A stretch of DNA of 64,000 nt. Origin: Manis javanica (lineage: Eukaryota; Chordata; Mammalia; Pholidota; Manidae). The DNA is taken from NCBI RefSeq assembly GCF_040802235.1, contig NC_133163.1, forward strand, positions 39,576,501 through 39,640,500, given 5' to 3'. The translations under genes and the position numbers were made by a program. The notes under the pieces are model-generated. The model did not search any database. It was given only the letters and a program-made list of their open reading frames with translations, and was not told the origin of the DNA. Each line of letters opens with the position of its first letter. Position 1 is the stretch's first letter. Below, piece by piece: positions 22,667 to 34,789 of the stretch.

Positions 22667-22890
22667 AGTCCAACATACAGCATGGTAACTATAGTTAATA
22701 ATATTGTACTGGAACTGGGAATTTGCTAAGAGAGATTTCATGTGCTCTTAATACATACACATGCAAATGGTAGCTATATAAGGAGATGGATATGTTAATT
22801 AGTTTGTTACTATGTTTATGTACATCAAAACATGTTGTACACCTTAAATATATACAATTTTTACTAAAAACATAAATAAAAATCAGGAGG
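22667..22890 (+). mobile_element. L1 3' UTR fragment
   Basis: CAACATACAGCATGGTAACTATAGTTAATAATA, GTTGTACACCTTAAATATATACAATTTTTA and the trailing A-rich end are typical. Confidence 0.85.
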
Positions 22891-22920
22891 AGAAAAAAAA
22901 GAAGAGTCAGTAGTGTATAT

Positions 22921-23090
22921 CAGTGTTCCTCAAACTTTGGCATGCATCACAATCACTGGGTGAGTTTGTTAATCTGCAGATTATGGGCCCTCACCCAAGT
23001 CTCTGATTCTGTGAGTCTGGGATAGACCCGAGAAGTTTCATTTCTAACAATCCCTGGGTGGCCCTTCATGCCTTGAGAACCACTGATCTT
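22921..23090 (+). mobile_element. MER5A-type hAT-Charlie MITE
   Basis: GTTCCTCAAACTTTGGCATGCATCACAATCAC... to GCCTTGAGAACCACTGA, nearly complete with both terminal inverted repeats visible. Confidence 0.88.
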
Positions 23091-23229
23091 TGTATAGACT
23101 GTGGAATCCAGAGATATTTGCAGTTTAAAAAGAGGGTACTTACTAACTCAAATGGTATCTCAGACAGTGGAGCATTGCAAAATGAAAATGGGAAGGACGC
23201 AGAGAATTAGAACTGTTGGGTAGAGGCTG

Positions 23230-23233
<4 letters not shown>

Positions 23234-23269
<36 letters not shown>
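23234..23269. repeat. (GT)18 microsatellite
   Basis: Uninterrupted dinucleotide run. Confidence 0.95.
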
Positions 23270-23277
<8 letters not shown>

Positions 23278-24242
23278 GTGAGCTGAGTATGCATCTTTTG
23301 ATCTAAACTAGGAATCCCATTGGATTTTTCCCCCATAAATCAGGCTCTGTTTTTCACAGCTTTTCTCTAATCTAATCCCAGATCTTTCCCTGGTACACCA
23401 ATGACCATAAGAGGATAAACTGAGTAAGGAGAGATAGGGCATGGAAGCTATGCCTCTTCCCAATTGTCTCTTTCTGGGAATTTTCTATTGTGCTCCATGT
23501 ATTTGAATTCACTAACGTTAAAGTTTTACTTTGGCCACCGGAGGGCTCTCCTGATGTAGTAGTATAAAGGGATACTGCTGCTGTGAGAGCGAAAGGGAAA
23601 CCATCCTTTAACCAGGAAAGATGAGTGTTTGGCAAAATTTGCATTAGGGAGTTTCTACATTATTTTTGGTTATGAGGTTTGCCCTGAAGTTGTAAGATTT
23701 TAAAATGAGGAATTGGCAAGTAGAAAGGACAGTAAGTAAATGGAAGCTTGGGAATTTGAGTCTTTACTATGGATGTTGGCTGATTAAATTTGTGGTGTGG
23801 TAAATGCCAGTTGTGTGAGGCAGAAATGTGATAATTAGTGAATTTTTAAAAGAGACTAACTATTCCAGACTCAGACATTTTGTGTTGTTTTGCTTTGCTT
23901 TTTAGGCCAAGAAGGCTTCATTCAGAATTAATATTTCATAGGTAAGTTGTTTTTCTATTGTGGATGGGGATGTGAGGTGCAAATCCCAAATGTCTACACA
24001 TTAGTTCTGCAGCTCAGCCTTTTACTAGTCTTGACAAAGTGAGAGAGCTTTCAAGGCACATCAAGTTTTTGAAGAGACAATAATATTGTTCAGAGATTAG
24101 TTCTTTATGGAATCTCAGAGACAGAATGAACACCACACCGAGAACAGATGACATATTCCCTAGCCATTCTAAAGACGACTTATTCCTAAAAAGTAAAGTA
24201 AAATAGCTTGGCTTAGCAAAGAATGGAATTAATGCTGGCTTC
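23270..24242. other. Unique DNA
   Basis: No gene or transposon recognised. The 90-codon minus-strand frame at 23372-23644 has no family resemblance. Confidence 0.45.
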
Positions 24243-24425
24243 ATGGGTGTGTGACTTGTGCAGTCACACAGGGCCCTGTGCTTAGAGGGACCCCATACTT
24301 GGTTTAATGCTCTCGGTTGTCATCTTGGAATCTTAATTTTTTAGCAAATTTTGAGCCCCACATTTTCACTTTGCACTGGACCCTGAAGTGATGTAGCTGG
24401 TCCTGAATGGAATAGACAATTGTTT
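24243..24425 (+). mobile_element. DNA-transposon MITE remnant
   Basis: GGGCCCTGTGCTTAGAGGGACCCCATACTTGGTTTAATGCTCT and CCCCACATTTTCACTTTGCACTGGACCC match a common old mammalian MITE. The exact family is not certain. Confidence 0.55.
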
Positions 24426-24449
24426 TCCATCCTCCTGTTTGGTTTTTCT

Positions 24450-24640
24450 TTAGAAAGGTAGTTCTTTTCTTTGGCTGCACTTTAGAATTACTTGAGGAGT
24501 TTTTGAAAATCCCAGTCCCATACTGTCCTTAGACTGATAACATCACTGTCTTCACAGATAGGTTCTAGGCACTGGTATTTAAAAAAATTCCTCAGGTGAT
24601 TCAAATGTGCAGTCCAGGTTGAGAACCGCTATGAGTCTGG
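24450..24640 (+). mobile_element. MER5A-type hAT-Charlie MITE
   Basis: GGCTGCACTTTAGAATTACTTGAGGAG, AGGCACTGGTATTT and GATTCAAATGTGCAGTCCAGGTTGAGAACC. Confidence 0.8.
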
Positions 24641-25759
24641 AGCCTAATTTTCAGAACCTTTCTCCCATACCAATCTGCCCTGCTTGGGTTGCTTTTTTGG
24701 TTTAATAGGCTGATAAGATTTTACATTCTTTGCGCAGGCTTTATACTTTCGAAGAACAGGAGTGTATGAAATATGAGTTTTTTTTCACTCTTCAAAAATT
24801 GTGGAGTTATGAAAAACAAAGAAAAACAAATTTTAAAAATATAGATCTAAACACCCTTGTTTTCCCTTTAAAGTAGCAAATTAATATACTCTGGAAAGAA
24901 AAACCTCAGATATTTGGTGAGATCAAACTGAAGAGAGAAATACGTAGATTTTCATCTCCTTTGTTAATAGGCTGAATATTCATTAGGCTGGGCCTGCATC
25001 AGCTTACATTAAATGCCTCTTTTCCGTCTGAAGGTTTTTTTTGGACACAAATTCTTTTTTCATTATGAGTCACCTGTGGGCTGTGGCAATAATCTAGAAA
25101 CGTCTGGTCCCAATCCTTCTGGATTACAGGAATTGAAGGTCCCAATTAGAGACCTGGGGTCCTGCAAGGACAAATCCTTTTAACCTTAATTCCCTGGGGG
25201 CCTCCTCTGAGTAGAGATTCTCTGCTGCCTTCAGCCTGCTCATTTCCTTACAAAATAGTTGTTTTCTCCTTAACATGTCTTCCTAAAGTTATGTCTATAT
25301 GCAGGTAATTTAGGGATTAATTCCAATCCTAGGTATTTTACTGTAAGAGTTATATTCGGTCTTTCTACTTGTTAAGCTTTGAATTGGGTATTGGACAGAG
25401 AAAGAGTCGCTGAATGGCAAAGTAATTAAATGTTTAATGAAAATATTAGTAAGCTGAAACCAAAAGGGAAATGAAAAGCAATAATCCTTCGGCTCTCGGA
25501 GCTCAGAGATTCAAACCCACAGGGAGGCAGCGTTTTACTGTGATGATTTATGTCCAAATTAGAAATAAGAGGTGATGGTGAAGCTAAGGTTTAAAATAAA
25601 ATATATTGACATTAAGCAGTTTCTCCTTAGCAAATAGCCATTGGTAAGAGTAATCTAAATACTTTATGCACATGACTTCAAAGTTTGAAAACTGAATCTC
25701 TTTCTTACCTTCTATCACTCTCTGAAGTGTCTTTTTTATTCATAAAAATATCATTTAAT
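24641..25759. other. Repeat-free AT-rich DNA, possible conserved noncoding sequence
   Basis: No transposon recognised over 1.1 kb. It includes homeodomain-type cores (AAAGTAATTAAATG near 25418-25431) and a clean stretch at 24960-25230. Conservation cannot be judged from one sequence. Confidence 0.35.
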
Positions 25760-25985
25760 GAGCTCCCACTCAATATCAGAGGTGATGGCAAATGTTTTAC
25801 ATGCATTATCTCTAAACCTCAGAACAACAATGCAAGATAGGGATGATGGTCTCCTTTCAGAGGCGAGGAAACCGAGCCCTGAAGAAGATGCAACTCTCCG
25901 CAGGTAACAGCCTGTGAGTGTCAGAACTAGAATTCTCAGCTACCTCTTATCTGCCTCTTTCCACTACACTGTGCAGTGTCTAGAA
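25760..25985 (-). mobile_element. MIR SINE
   Basis: TTTTACATGCATTATCTCTAAACCTCAGAACAACAATGC and AGGCGAGGAAACCGAG mark an antisense MIR. Confidence 0.8.
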
Positions 25986-25989
25986 GTTT

Positions 25990-26625
25990 TAGGTATAGAA
26001 TTTTTAAAAATTATGGTAAAACATAACATAAAATTTACCATTTAGAGCATTTTCAGTGTACGATTCAGTGGCTTTAGGTACACTCGCATTGCTGTGCAGT
26101 CATCACTACCATCCAAGAATGTTGTCTATCCCAAACTGAAATTCTGTACCCATTAAACAATAATTTCCCATTTCCCCTACTCCTCAGCCCCCAGTGACCA
26201 CTGTTATCCTTTTTGTCTCCATAGCATGACTTGACTGCTCTAGGTGCTTCATATAAATGATATAATAAAATATTTATAATTTTGTGTCTGGCTTATTTCA
26301 CTTAGCATAATGTTTTAAAGATGCATCTATGTTGTAGCATGTATCAGAATTTTATCCCTTTTTAAGGCTGAATAATATTCCATTATAAGTATATACCACA
26401 TGTTATTCATTTCATCATTTATCTGTTCATCCATTGAGGGACACTGGTTTGTTTCTACCTTGTGGCCGCTGTGAGTGGTGCTGCTTTGAACATGGATGTT
26501 CAAATATCTGTTTAAGATCCTGCTTTTAATCCTTTTGGGTAGATACTCAGCAGTGGAAGTTTTGGATCATATGGTAATTCTATGCTTAAGCTTTTTGAGG
26601 AACCATGATACTGTCTTGAAGGCAC
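25990..26625 (-). mobile_element. Old L1 3' end
   Basis: 3' UTR (GTAAAACATAACATAAAATTTACCATTT, TACACTCGCATTGCTGTGCAGTCATCAC) followed by antisense ORF2 C-terminus (GGCTTATTTCACTTAGCATAATG, GGCTGAATAATATTCCATTA). Confidence 0.88.
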
Positions 26626-27509
26626 AAAATTTTACCTCAGGCTATTTGATTAAGGGAAAAAACAAATGCTGTATGTGGAATGCTGAGGTGAAGTTTAGTA
26701 CCTGAATGGAGCACCAGGAGCAGGTCTATTTCCTTTGTCTGTGGGCTTTGATCCAGGCACAGAGTTAAGGGAACATGAAAATCATTCAAGAGGATGTGAC
26801 AAAGAAGAGGTCTTTCTCCTGCCACTGTGGGCCCTTTACTAAAAAGGGGTCATCCACATGTGTCTGGTTCTTGCCCTGCATATTCTTGCAAGAAGGAAGT
26901 TCTTTTGAAAGTATGCTCTTGTAGAGTAAGGTTATCTTTCTCAATAAAATTAAACCCAAACCACTCTCTTTCTGAACTCTGGAGAGTACAAGGCCTAATC
27001 TCTGGTCGTTTTACTGTTCAAATTACAGACCCACAGAACCACCTTGCACCCAGAGATATTGAATAATCCCATTTATGAGCCAGTTGTCATGTTTTCATAT
27101 CATAATAATGCTAATAGATACAGCTGATCCTGGGCTTCTTTTTCTGTGGGACCAGGCCAAGTTACAACCACTGGAAAAAAAAATACAAACAGAATTTGGC
27201 AGGATGGATGTTAGTCAGCTAATGATGACTTAATAATAGATTTCAGCTGTAGGTCTAATGCCTTCTGCATTAATGGACATTTAATGGCCTCTTATGAATT
27301 TGCCTTGGCAGTAATCATTGTGCTGTATTCAATTCAGCAAGTATTCATTTCAAGGATCTAAAGGGCACATCAACAATTACGCATATGCTCCATCCTAGAC
27401 CTTCTTCTCCATTTATACAATTAAAGAACTGAAGAGGATCATAGAATTTATCCAGCCAAATCTCTCTCTCTCTTTCTCTCTCAACAGCTCTTCCATAGTG
27501 TATTGTAGC
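26626..27509. other. Unique DNA with TAAT-rich stretch
   Basis: No repeat or gene recognised. 27215-27345 carries several TAAT/ATTA cores (AGCTAATGATGAC, GCATTAATGG, ATTTAATGGCC), a possible regulatory element. Confidence 0.35.
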
Positions 27510-27650
27510 TGATGAAACAGGCCCACAAAGATGGCATTGTTTTGAACTCAGAGGTCTGGGTTAGAATCCCTACTTATGTGTATCTTTGGGAAACTTACTT
27601 AAGGCTTCTTAATTTCAGTTCTTCATCTGTAAAAGTAAGCGTCAGACACT
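27510..27650 (+). mobile_element. MIR SINE
   Basis: GAGGTCTGGGTTAGAATCCCTACTTATGTG and TTTCAGTTCTTCATCTGTAAAA. Confidence 0.75.
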
Positions 27651-27699
27651 CCATTCATTCTGAAATATTCTCTCCACTTGGCTGTGTGGAACCATACCT

Positions 27700-28440
27700 T
27701 TCAGATTTTCTTTCTTTTTCTCTGGCTAGGCATTGTCTCCTTTCACAGCCTCTCCTCCCCTACTTAGCTGTTAAATATTGTAATTCTTAGAACTCTAGCT
27801 CAGGCCCACTTCTCTTGTTACTCTATACTCTTTTTCTGAGCAATCTCATGCATGCCCATCTATGCCTGGTGCCACCTAAATGTGTGTATTCTGCCCTGAA
27901 ATTTCTCCTGAGCTCCCAACCAATACACCCATTTTTCTGTCTGATAACTCTGCAGGGATCGCATAGGCACCTCAAACTCCTTGTCACCAAAAGTGAGCTC
28001 AGGATCTTCCCCCATGTCTGTTCTTCCTCCAGTATTTGCCAAGTCACCAAAATTTTAATGGATTTTTAAAGTCAGAAACTGGGGCATCTTTTATACCCAA
28101 TCAAATCGCCAAGTCCCACTGCTTCTACCTACTGACCCTGTCTGGTACCTATTACATCTGTATCACTACCGCCACTTCCACCACTTCACTGACACCATCC
28201 CTGTTCAGATTCACATCATTCCTTACCTATTACATCACTGTCTACTAAATGATCTTCCTGCTTCAAATCTCAATCCCTTCCAATCCATTCTCCACACTAC
28301 ACTCAGAGTGATTTTCACTCCAACACATCTGGTCTGTCACTCAAACACAGTTTAAATAGAGGAACCTCTTTTTAAACCCTCCAACAGCCTCCAGTTGACC
28401 TTAGACAAAATCCAGACCTCTAAACCTGTGTAGCAGGGTG
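27700..28440 (+). mobile_element. L2 LINE fragment
   Basis: CTCAGGCCCACTTCTCTTG, TAGGCACCTCAAACTCC, GGCATCTTTTATACCCAATCAAATCGCCAAGTCC and TTCCTGCTTCAAATCTCAATCCC follow L2 order. It resumes at 29050. Confidence 0.75.
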
Positions 28441-29049
28441 AAACAGTTATTATCTTTACAACTGGAACTATAATTTTTCTTTTTAGGGAGAAAATGGTCT
28501 TTGGTATGAAAATACATCAACAAACTATGGGAAATGGGATGAAAAAGTTCTAAAGACATGAGATGCCATAAGTCAAGGTAACAAGAAAATTGTCCATCAA
28601 GATAAATAGAAATGGAAAGTTGGTGAAAGTTCTGATGGCAAAGTGGCTGAGGACTTTGGAGAATCAGAATTCTACTATTCACTTTAATTTTTACATTGCA
28701 ATGTTTAACTCTCTTATACCCTGTGTAAAATCTGCTACTTACACAAATTACCTGGGTATCAGTGATTGTGTGTATATATGTGAGTGTATGTATGTGTGTA
28801 TATGAAAAGATAAAAAAAAAAGGACTGGTTCCAAGTTTTGATCAACATTGTGTAGGACTAGGACCAGTACTCTGTCATGGCAGTGATAATCCTTTAACTG
28901 GACTAAGCAGGAATTCAGTAATACAAACATATATTCAGTAATTCAATAATATAAAACATAGTCAGTAAATAAACCTACTAGAAATTCAGTGAAATCCTCG
29001 GGAAGCCTTCAGACTTTCCGAACTCCTGTGGAATGGCTTGTTTAGGTCT
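28441..29049. other. Unassigned sequence interrupting the L2
   Basis: AT-rich. It contains an ATGTGTGTATATG-type simple stretch at 28767-28803. No family recognised. Confidence 0.4.
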
Positions 29050-29335
29050 TTATCTAGCTGATGGGTTACACAGATTCCAGTGTCTTCCATAATCTCTCCA
29101 CTGCCTCTCTTTTCAGGTTCATCACTCATTTCTCTTCCTCCTGGACTTTATGCTCTAGGCATGCTCAACTTCTTCCACTTACTCAAATTAGATATAAATC
29201 ATCTGGATTCTCCTTGCCTTTGCAAATGAAGGACTGCTCTCCCCATTTTTAACAGGGCTAACTCTACTTTATCCTTCAAATTGCAGCTTATGTGTCATTT
29301 TCTTAGGAAACTTTGCCTCATCTTTAACTAACTCT
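29050..29335 (+). mobile_element. L2 LINE fragment (continuation)
   Basis: CTTCCTCCTGGACTTTATGCTCTAGGC and ATCCTTCAAATTGCAGCTTATGTGTCATTTTCTTAGGAAAC are the L2 segment following that at 28440. Confidence 0.75.
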
Positions 29336-30215
29336 GTTTACAAGGTAGGCTGCAGATGGATTAAGTACCTAACCTACCTGGAAAAGGTAAAACTATAAAA
29401 TTAATAGAAATAGAAAAATATCTTTATGGCCTAGGACAGGGAAGCAAAAATCTAAAGAAACACTGCTGAACTTGATTCAACCAAAAGACAGTCCTTCATT
29501 CAACAGACAAAGGTAATAGACCAGATAGGAAGAAAATACTTGTAAGGACCTAATATATAGACTATACAAGGTAATCCTACATATAAACAAGGGAAAAACA
29601 GGAACTATAACAGAAAAAATGGGGAAAAGTCATGATAAGCAATTCATAGAAAAGGACACCCAAAAGGCTCACAAGTATGTGACAGAGCTCAAACATTAAC
29701 AATTATAAAAGTGAGCAAAAAAATAACAAGGAGAGAGCACTTCTTATGCATCAAATAGGCAACAATTAGCCAGTTAGGTGATCTCAAGTGTTGTCAGTGG
29801 ATGCAGATGGATGAATCTTCATGCCCTGCTTAGTACCTTCTTAGAGAGCAATTTGGTGCTACCTGGTCAAATTAAGTGCACTTAATCCCTGTGAGCCACT
29901 GGTTCCCTGCTAGGCGTATATCCCAGGAAAATCCCTCCACATGTCCATAAAGAAGCTTGTCTGTGGATATTAATTCTTTAGTTTTTTTTTGTGTACTGGG
30001 AAACTGAGGGCAAGTTAATTGTCCCTTCCTGAGGGAATAGAAATGAAAAAAATGTGGTACATACATGCTGTGGAATACTATAAAGCAGTTAAGAAGTAAT
30101 GAGTTAGATGTTCACACAGCAATGTGGAAGGACCTTATAAGCATGATGCTGAGTGAAAAAGTAAGAAGTAGGTTGAGATCTATAGCACTTAAGAAAATAA
30201 AAAATATAAACTAAG
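29336..30215 (+). mobile_element. Old L1 ORF2 C-terminus and 3' UTR
   Basis: TGGATTAAGTACCTAACC... with CCAAAAGACAGTCC, AAATACTTGTAAGGACC and CAATTTGGTGCTACCTGGTCAA, then TGTGGTACATACATGCTGTGGAATACTATAAAGC and AGTAATGAGTTAGATGTTCACACAGCAATGTGG. Confidence 0.82.
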
Positions 30216-30780
30216 CACTGTGTGCTTTATAAAAACACTTATGAAGGGACATCCAGTTTCCAGTCCTACATATAAAGAACTTGGAGATTGTCACTCCTGT
30301 CCTCACTACAAGAGAAAAGCTGAACAAACTAAAAATGGACAACTCTCCTTAGATTCATCAGAGAAATTGAGGTCACAGGGAAGATTGCTGCCCCAAAACT
30401 GCAGAGACAGAGAGGGGAATAACTGCTGAACAAGAGAAGCCCACAGCTGAAGTCAGAATCAGTAGGAATACTTTCAATTTGAGTTGATTAATTGCTGAGG
30501 ATTCAGTGTAGTCTAGTTCGAGAGTTTAAAAACTCCAAGGGATCCTAGTCTTAGGGGGATATACTTTCATGAGTTTTACCTCCAGAAGCCCTACCAGGTT
30601 CTCAGGATATAGATCGGAGAAAAAAAATCCCTTAGTGCTTCTAGCAAGGGAAGGGTAAGAGTAACCACTCTGAAATACTTTCAGAGTTCTCTATTCTTCT
30701 TAGCAAATTATTGGGACATCCACTTGGAGAGGCCCAGCTGACAGCTACAAATATAGCTAGAGAGTTTTAGAGGTGTTATA
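30216..30780 (+). mobile_element. Old L1 5'-UTR-like sequence
   Basis: Homologous over its second half (30560-30700) to 340-500. The order of motifs (GCAGAGACAGAG..., GAGTTTTACCTCC, AACCACTCTGAAATAC) suggests an old L1 5' region. Identification is by internal comparison only. Confidence 0.4.
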
Positions 30781-31057
30781 TCAATTACAGTAATAGAAAA
30801 ATCAGCCCAAACTGGCTTAAGTGATAAGAAAATTCATTATCTCACTGACAGGTGGGGTGGTTTCGAGGTATGTTGTGCTCAGGGGTCCGGCTCCATTTCT
30901 CAAGACTCTTGGTTCTGCTGAACTCTGTGTGTGGACTTTGTCCTCAGGCAATTGTATCATCAAAAACCTGTTCTTCCAGCCTCAGCTCAAATGTCTCTAC
31001 TCTGTGGAGGCTTAACCAGCAACCCAGTTGAAGCCATTTCTCTTGCAAACTTGAATG
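30781..31057. mobile_element. Ancient interspersed repeat, family unclear
   Basis: AGCCCAAACTGGCTTAAGTGATAAGAAAATTCATTATCTCACTGACAG has the shape of a widespread old mammalian repeat. A related start occurs at 34805-34870. Confidence 0.35.
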
Positions 31058-31430
31058 TCTTAGTTCAGGTGCTATAACAAAAATATAGTGGGTTGGGTGG
31101 TTTAAGCAACAAACATTTATTTCTCACAGTTAAGAGGCTGGAAGTCCAAGATCAAGGCACTGGAAGTCCAGTCTCTGGTGAGAGCCTGCTTCATGGCTTA
31201 TGGATAGCCATCACACCGCATCCTCGCTGGGCCTAGGGTGATCTATTCTCTCATGCCTTTTCTCATGAGGGTGCTAATCCCGTTTATGAGGGTTCCTGAT
31301 GGCCTAATTACTTCCCAAAGACCCCAAATACCATCACATCTCCATATCACACTGAGACTAGGACTCCAACATATCAATTAGGCCACACAAATATTTGGTC
31401 CAACACTTGAATTTATTTGGTACTCTTATT
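31058..31430 (-). mobile_element. MST/MLT1-type MaLR LTR
   Basis: Antisense LTR: GTTCAGGTGCTATAACAAAAATA, GGTTTAAGCAACAAACATTTATTTCTCACAG, AGGCTGGAAGTCCAAGATCAAGG and TACCATCACATC... Opposite in orientation to the related LTR at 32654. Confidence 0.85.
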
Positions 31431-32653
31431 TTGCTTGTCCAGGTTAATTGTTTATATGGCTACCTCCTCTAGACTAGAAGAGAAAATAGAGGCCATTTTG
31501 TAATGAACTTTTATCCTTATTTAATGCTTTGCATACACTTGTCATTTAGTACATATTTATTTAAGTTTACTGTCATTTTTTGGATAGAGAAATGGAAATG
31601 GAATCTGTGTTTGAATTCATTTAACATTTTAAAGTATAACGTAGAAAAGGGTGTACATAGAAAAAATGTGAAGTTCATATATAGGATTTAGTCTCATTAG
31701 TTCAAAATTGCACTGATGTTGACAAACTGAAGGAAGATATAATGAGGATGTGGGCAAATGGGTCAAGTATAAGAATTAAAATTTGGGAATAATGTGTATG
31801 GTTAATGAGTTCCAGGCTGTTATTTCCAACATAGGGACAGGATTTAGGAGTCCAATGGGATTATTTCCTGAAGGTTTTGACCTAACATATTACCTCAGCC
31901 AAAAAACCAAACAAAGAAATACAAAAAGAAATAAAATCCTAAATACAGAGGTGAAAAACACTAACACCCCTCATACTCAAAACCAGAAATAAACAGAAAA
32001 CACTATACTACGTGTATAGAAACTCCTGTCTGTTTGAATCTTGACTGGTAAATCTCAAAGAAATAGAAAAGACTGTAAAGGCTATAAAATGATTAAGAGA
32101 ATAAAAAAAATTGCTGAGCGAAGACAGATTGACAACACAGATCTTGGAGGTAGATATAGAGTCTGTGAAAAATATAATAATAAGAGGCACTGTTTAAAAT
32201 GAAAACAGAGAATGTTTAAAATGAAAACAGAGAATTTCTATCACACTTTGAAATTCAAAAATTTGGCAGCACAGTTCAATATTTGACAAAGAAATTTTAA
32301 AACAAGTAAGAGGAAACAACTTTCTCCAGTAAGCAGTTATTAAACAGTACTCCAGATGGAGATATGGACTAAGAGTCATACTAAATTCACAGCTATTCAA
32401 TTCATACCAAGTTATAGTATGAACTTGGGCTGGTTCAGAAATACACAGAAGAGTTCTGTGGTTGATGCAGGGACAACCATCATGCCCTTCTGCCAAGTAC
32501 TTTTTATGCCGTACATGGACCTGTTGACTATGAGTATTTTTCAGTGTTTAGTAGCTACCTACTCCTCTTGGTGGACTGTGAATGGATCAAAACTATGAGT
32601 ACATTGGCTTTCAGTTTTATACATGTTTAAGGAACTATTTACATGTAGCCCAC
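31431..32653. other. Unassigned DNA between two MaLR LTRs
   Basis: No gag-like or other retroviral frame and no gene recognised. Holds a perfect 22-bp tandem duplication at 32191-32234. Confidence 0.45.
32191..32234. repeat. Perfect 22-bp tandem duplication
   Basis: Two identical units beginning TGTTTAAAATGAAAACAGAG, at 32191 and 32213. Confidence 0.95.
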
Positions 32654-33015
32654 TGCTATAGACTGAACTGTGCCCTGCGCCCCCTTCCTATGCTAAAACC
32701 CTAACCCCAATGTGACTATATTTGGAGATAAGGCCTTTAAGGAGGTAATTAAGGTTAAGTGAGGTCATAAGTGTAGGGCCCCAATCCAATAGGACTGGTG
32801 TCCTTACAAGAAGAGGACGGGGCAGCAGTCTACCATGTGAAGATACACTGAGAAAGCACTGTTTGCGAGCAGAGGAGAGAGACCTCACGGGAAACCAACC
32901 CTGCTGGTAACTTATCTTGGATTCCAGCCTCCAGAACTGTGACATAATTAATTTCCGTTTTTCAAGCCCCTGAGTCTGTGGTATTTTGTTATGATAGCCT
33001 GAGCAGACTAGTATA
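32654..33015 (+). mobile_element. MST/MLT1-type MaLR LTR with 5-bp target duplication
   Basis: Starts TGCTATAGACTGAA, includes CTAACCCCAATGTGACTATATTTGGAGATAAGGCC and CCAGCCTCCAGAACTGTGA, and ends GAGCAGACTAGTATA. CCCAC flanks both sides (32649-32653 and 33016-33020), the 5-bp duplication expected of class III elements. Confidence 0.9.
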
Positions 33016-33093
33016 CCCACTAAGTGAGTCACTAAAATTAAGTGAAATAATAAAATCTGGAGTCCATAAACACAAAGTAGTAGATTACCAGGG

Positions 33094-33212
33094 AAGTGTG
33101 TGTGTGTGTATGTGTGTGTAGAGGGAGACTGCTTAGTGAGAGAGGGACACATACACACATATACTATATATCATATATATAGTTTATATATATATATGTG
33201 TGTATATATATC
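33094..33212. repeat. Compound TG/CA/TA microsatellite
   Basis: Interrupted TGTGTG, ACACAT and (TA)n tracts. Confidence 0.85.
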
Positions 33213-33214
33213 AT

Positions 33215-33335
33215 ACTGATTGCTTAGTGTGAGCTAGGGATTGTGTACTTTATAAATACTCTTTTAATCTTTATAACTACATAAGGTTGGTGCTATTATT
33301 AACTCCATTTTATAGATGATGAAACCACGACTACC
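33215..33335 (-). mobile_element. MIR SINE
   Basis: GAGCTAGGGATTGTGTACTTTATAAATACTCTTTTAATCTTTATAAC and ATTTTATAGATGATGAAACCACG. Confidence 0.75.
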
Positions 33336-34644
33336 CCCCCCAGTGTGTATTTTGAACTTGTAGTATATCTCAAGCAAAATCTGTACTGGTACTTTACGTA
33401 CTCAATAGTCACATGTGGCTAGTGGCTACTGTATTGGATAGCAATAGCAGTATAGCTTACTAAGGAGCCTGGATAAGAGGCTGCAAAGCTTCCACTTTAT
33501 ATATGCACACATAGTTGGGATTCCTCTAATTTTCCAGAAGGATGTTTTATTATCACCATACATTACTAGTGTTGTCTTGAGTTGTGGTTTTAAATTGCTC
33601 TTATTGGTGTATCAATGAAAACATTTATAGAATTGCTGTTATTTTTTCTTGTGAATTTATGTGTAGTTGACCTTTTGTTATCACCAAGTTCTTTTTTTCC
33701 CTAGAAAGTGGGAACATGTAGAGTAGGTGGACTCCCTGGCCTTTTCCCCACCTAAGTAGGTTATATAGTTAGAAAAAACAAAAAAGAAAATTACTGAGGT
33801 AGATGAATCATTGGCCTTACACTATTATTATTTTTTAATAACAGATAAGATACAATTTGTGCAGCAGTTAAGGGAGCTTCAGAGCAATGCTAACCACTTT
33901 GCATAAATCCATTATTTTCAACACAGAACTCTCAGCCCTCTTGTGACTTTACTATAAGGGTATGGTTTGGAAATGTTTCTGAAGGGGTCTTTTCTCTCAC
34001 ATTAGCCTAACTCCAGTGTTACAGAGAAGTGGTTATTTTTTAAACCAAGTAAAAAAAAGAGGTTCACCATGTTATAATGGCTACTTCTCTTCAAGACTTA
34101 AAAAAATGATTTTAGATTATCTCCTTCTGTTTCACTATATACACATTTATTGTCTCTAGATTTCAAGGATAAGTGGATAAATGTGATGGCTTACATTTGC
34201 CCTGTAACTAGTTAGAATTGGTTCTCTAAGGTAAATGTTTCTACTCCTTCACTTCAGCTTTACTGAGTGATCTGAGATGAAGCAATCTTTTAAAATGGCT
34301 GTGATGCACTCTGTGTTTTTGAAAGCAAAGTGTTGTAGCCATTTAGATCCCTCATTATTATTACAATGTGTCCAGTGGCTCTTCTTGCAGAATTGATGCA
34401 TGGAGCTTCCATTAAGAGTTCTCTGAATCCGCTCATAAATAGGCCAATCTTTTATCCTCTCAACTAAGTATTCATATATAAGACTTGAAAAATATTCAGA
34501 AACCTCACCAATCAGGGAGGAAAAACCCACACATGTCAGCTTTGGTAAGAAAGAGGTGAAATAAAGAAGGGTTCTTTAGGAGCTTCAGGGGGGTTCACAA
34601 GGGACGGTGGAATAAATAGACTATCAGGAAAAACAACTAGGAGT
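33336..34644. other. Unique DNA
   Basis: No gene or transposon recognised. The 93-codon minus frame at 34249-34530 has no recognisable family. Confidence 0.4.
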
Positions 34645-34789
34645 TTAGAGATCTGATAACTGGGACTTCCTCAGGTGGCCGTCAGTTTAGAAAATCCATG
34701 GGAAAAAGGATTAAGAAAAATAAGCTGATTAGACTGACAAAAAAGAAGAGAAAATAGTGTAGCAATATTCAAATATATGAACTGTGTTT
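34645..34789 (+). repeat. 145-bp direct duplication, copy A
   Basis: Matches 36185..36329 at constant offset 1,540 with a single substitution (C at 34680, T at 36220) and no gap. It resembles no transposon I know. Confidence 0.97.
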
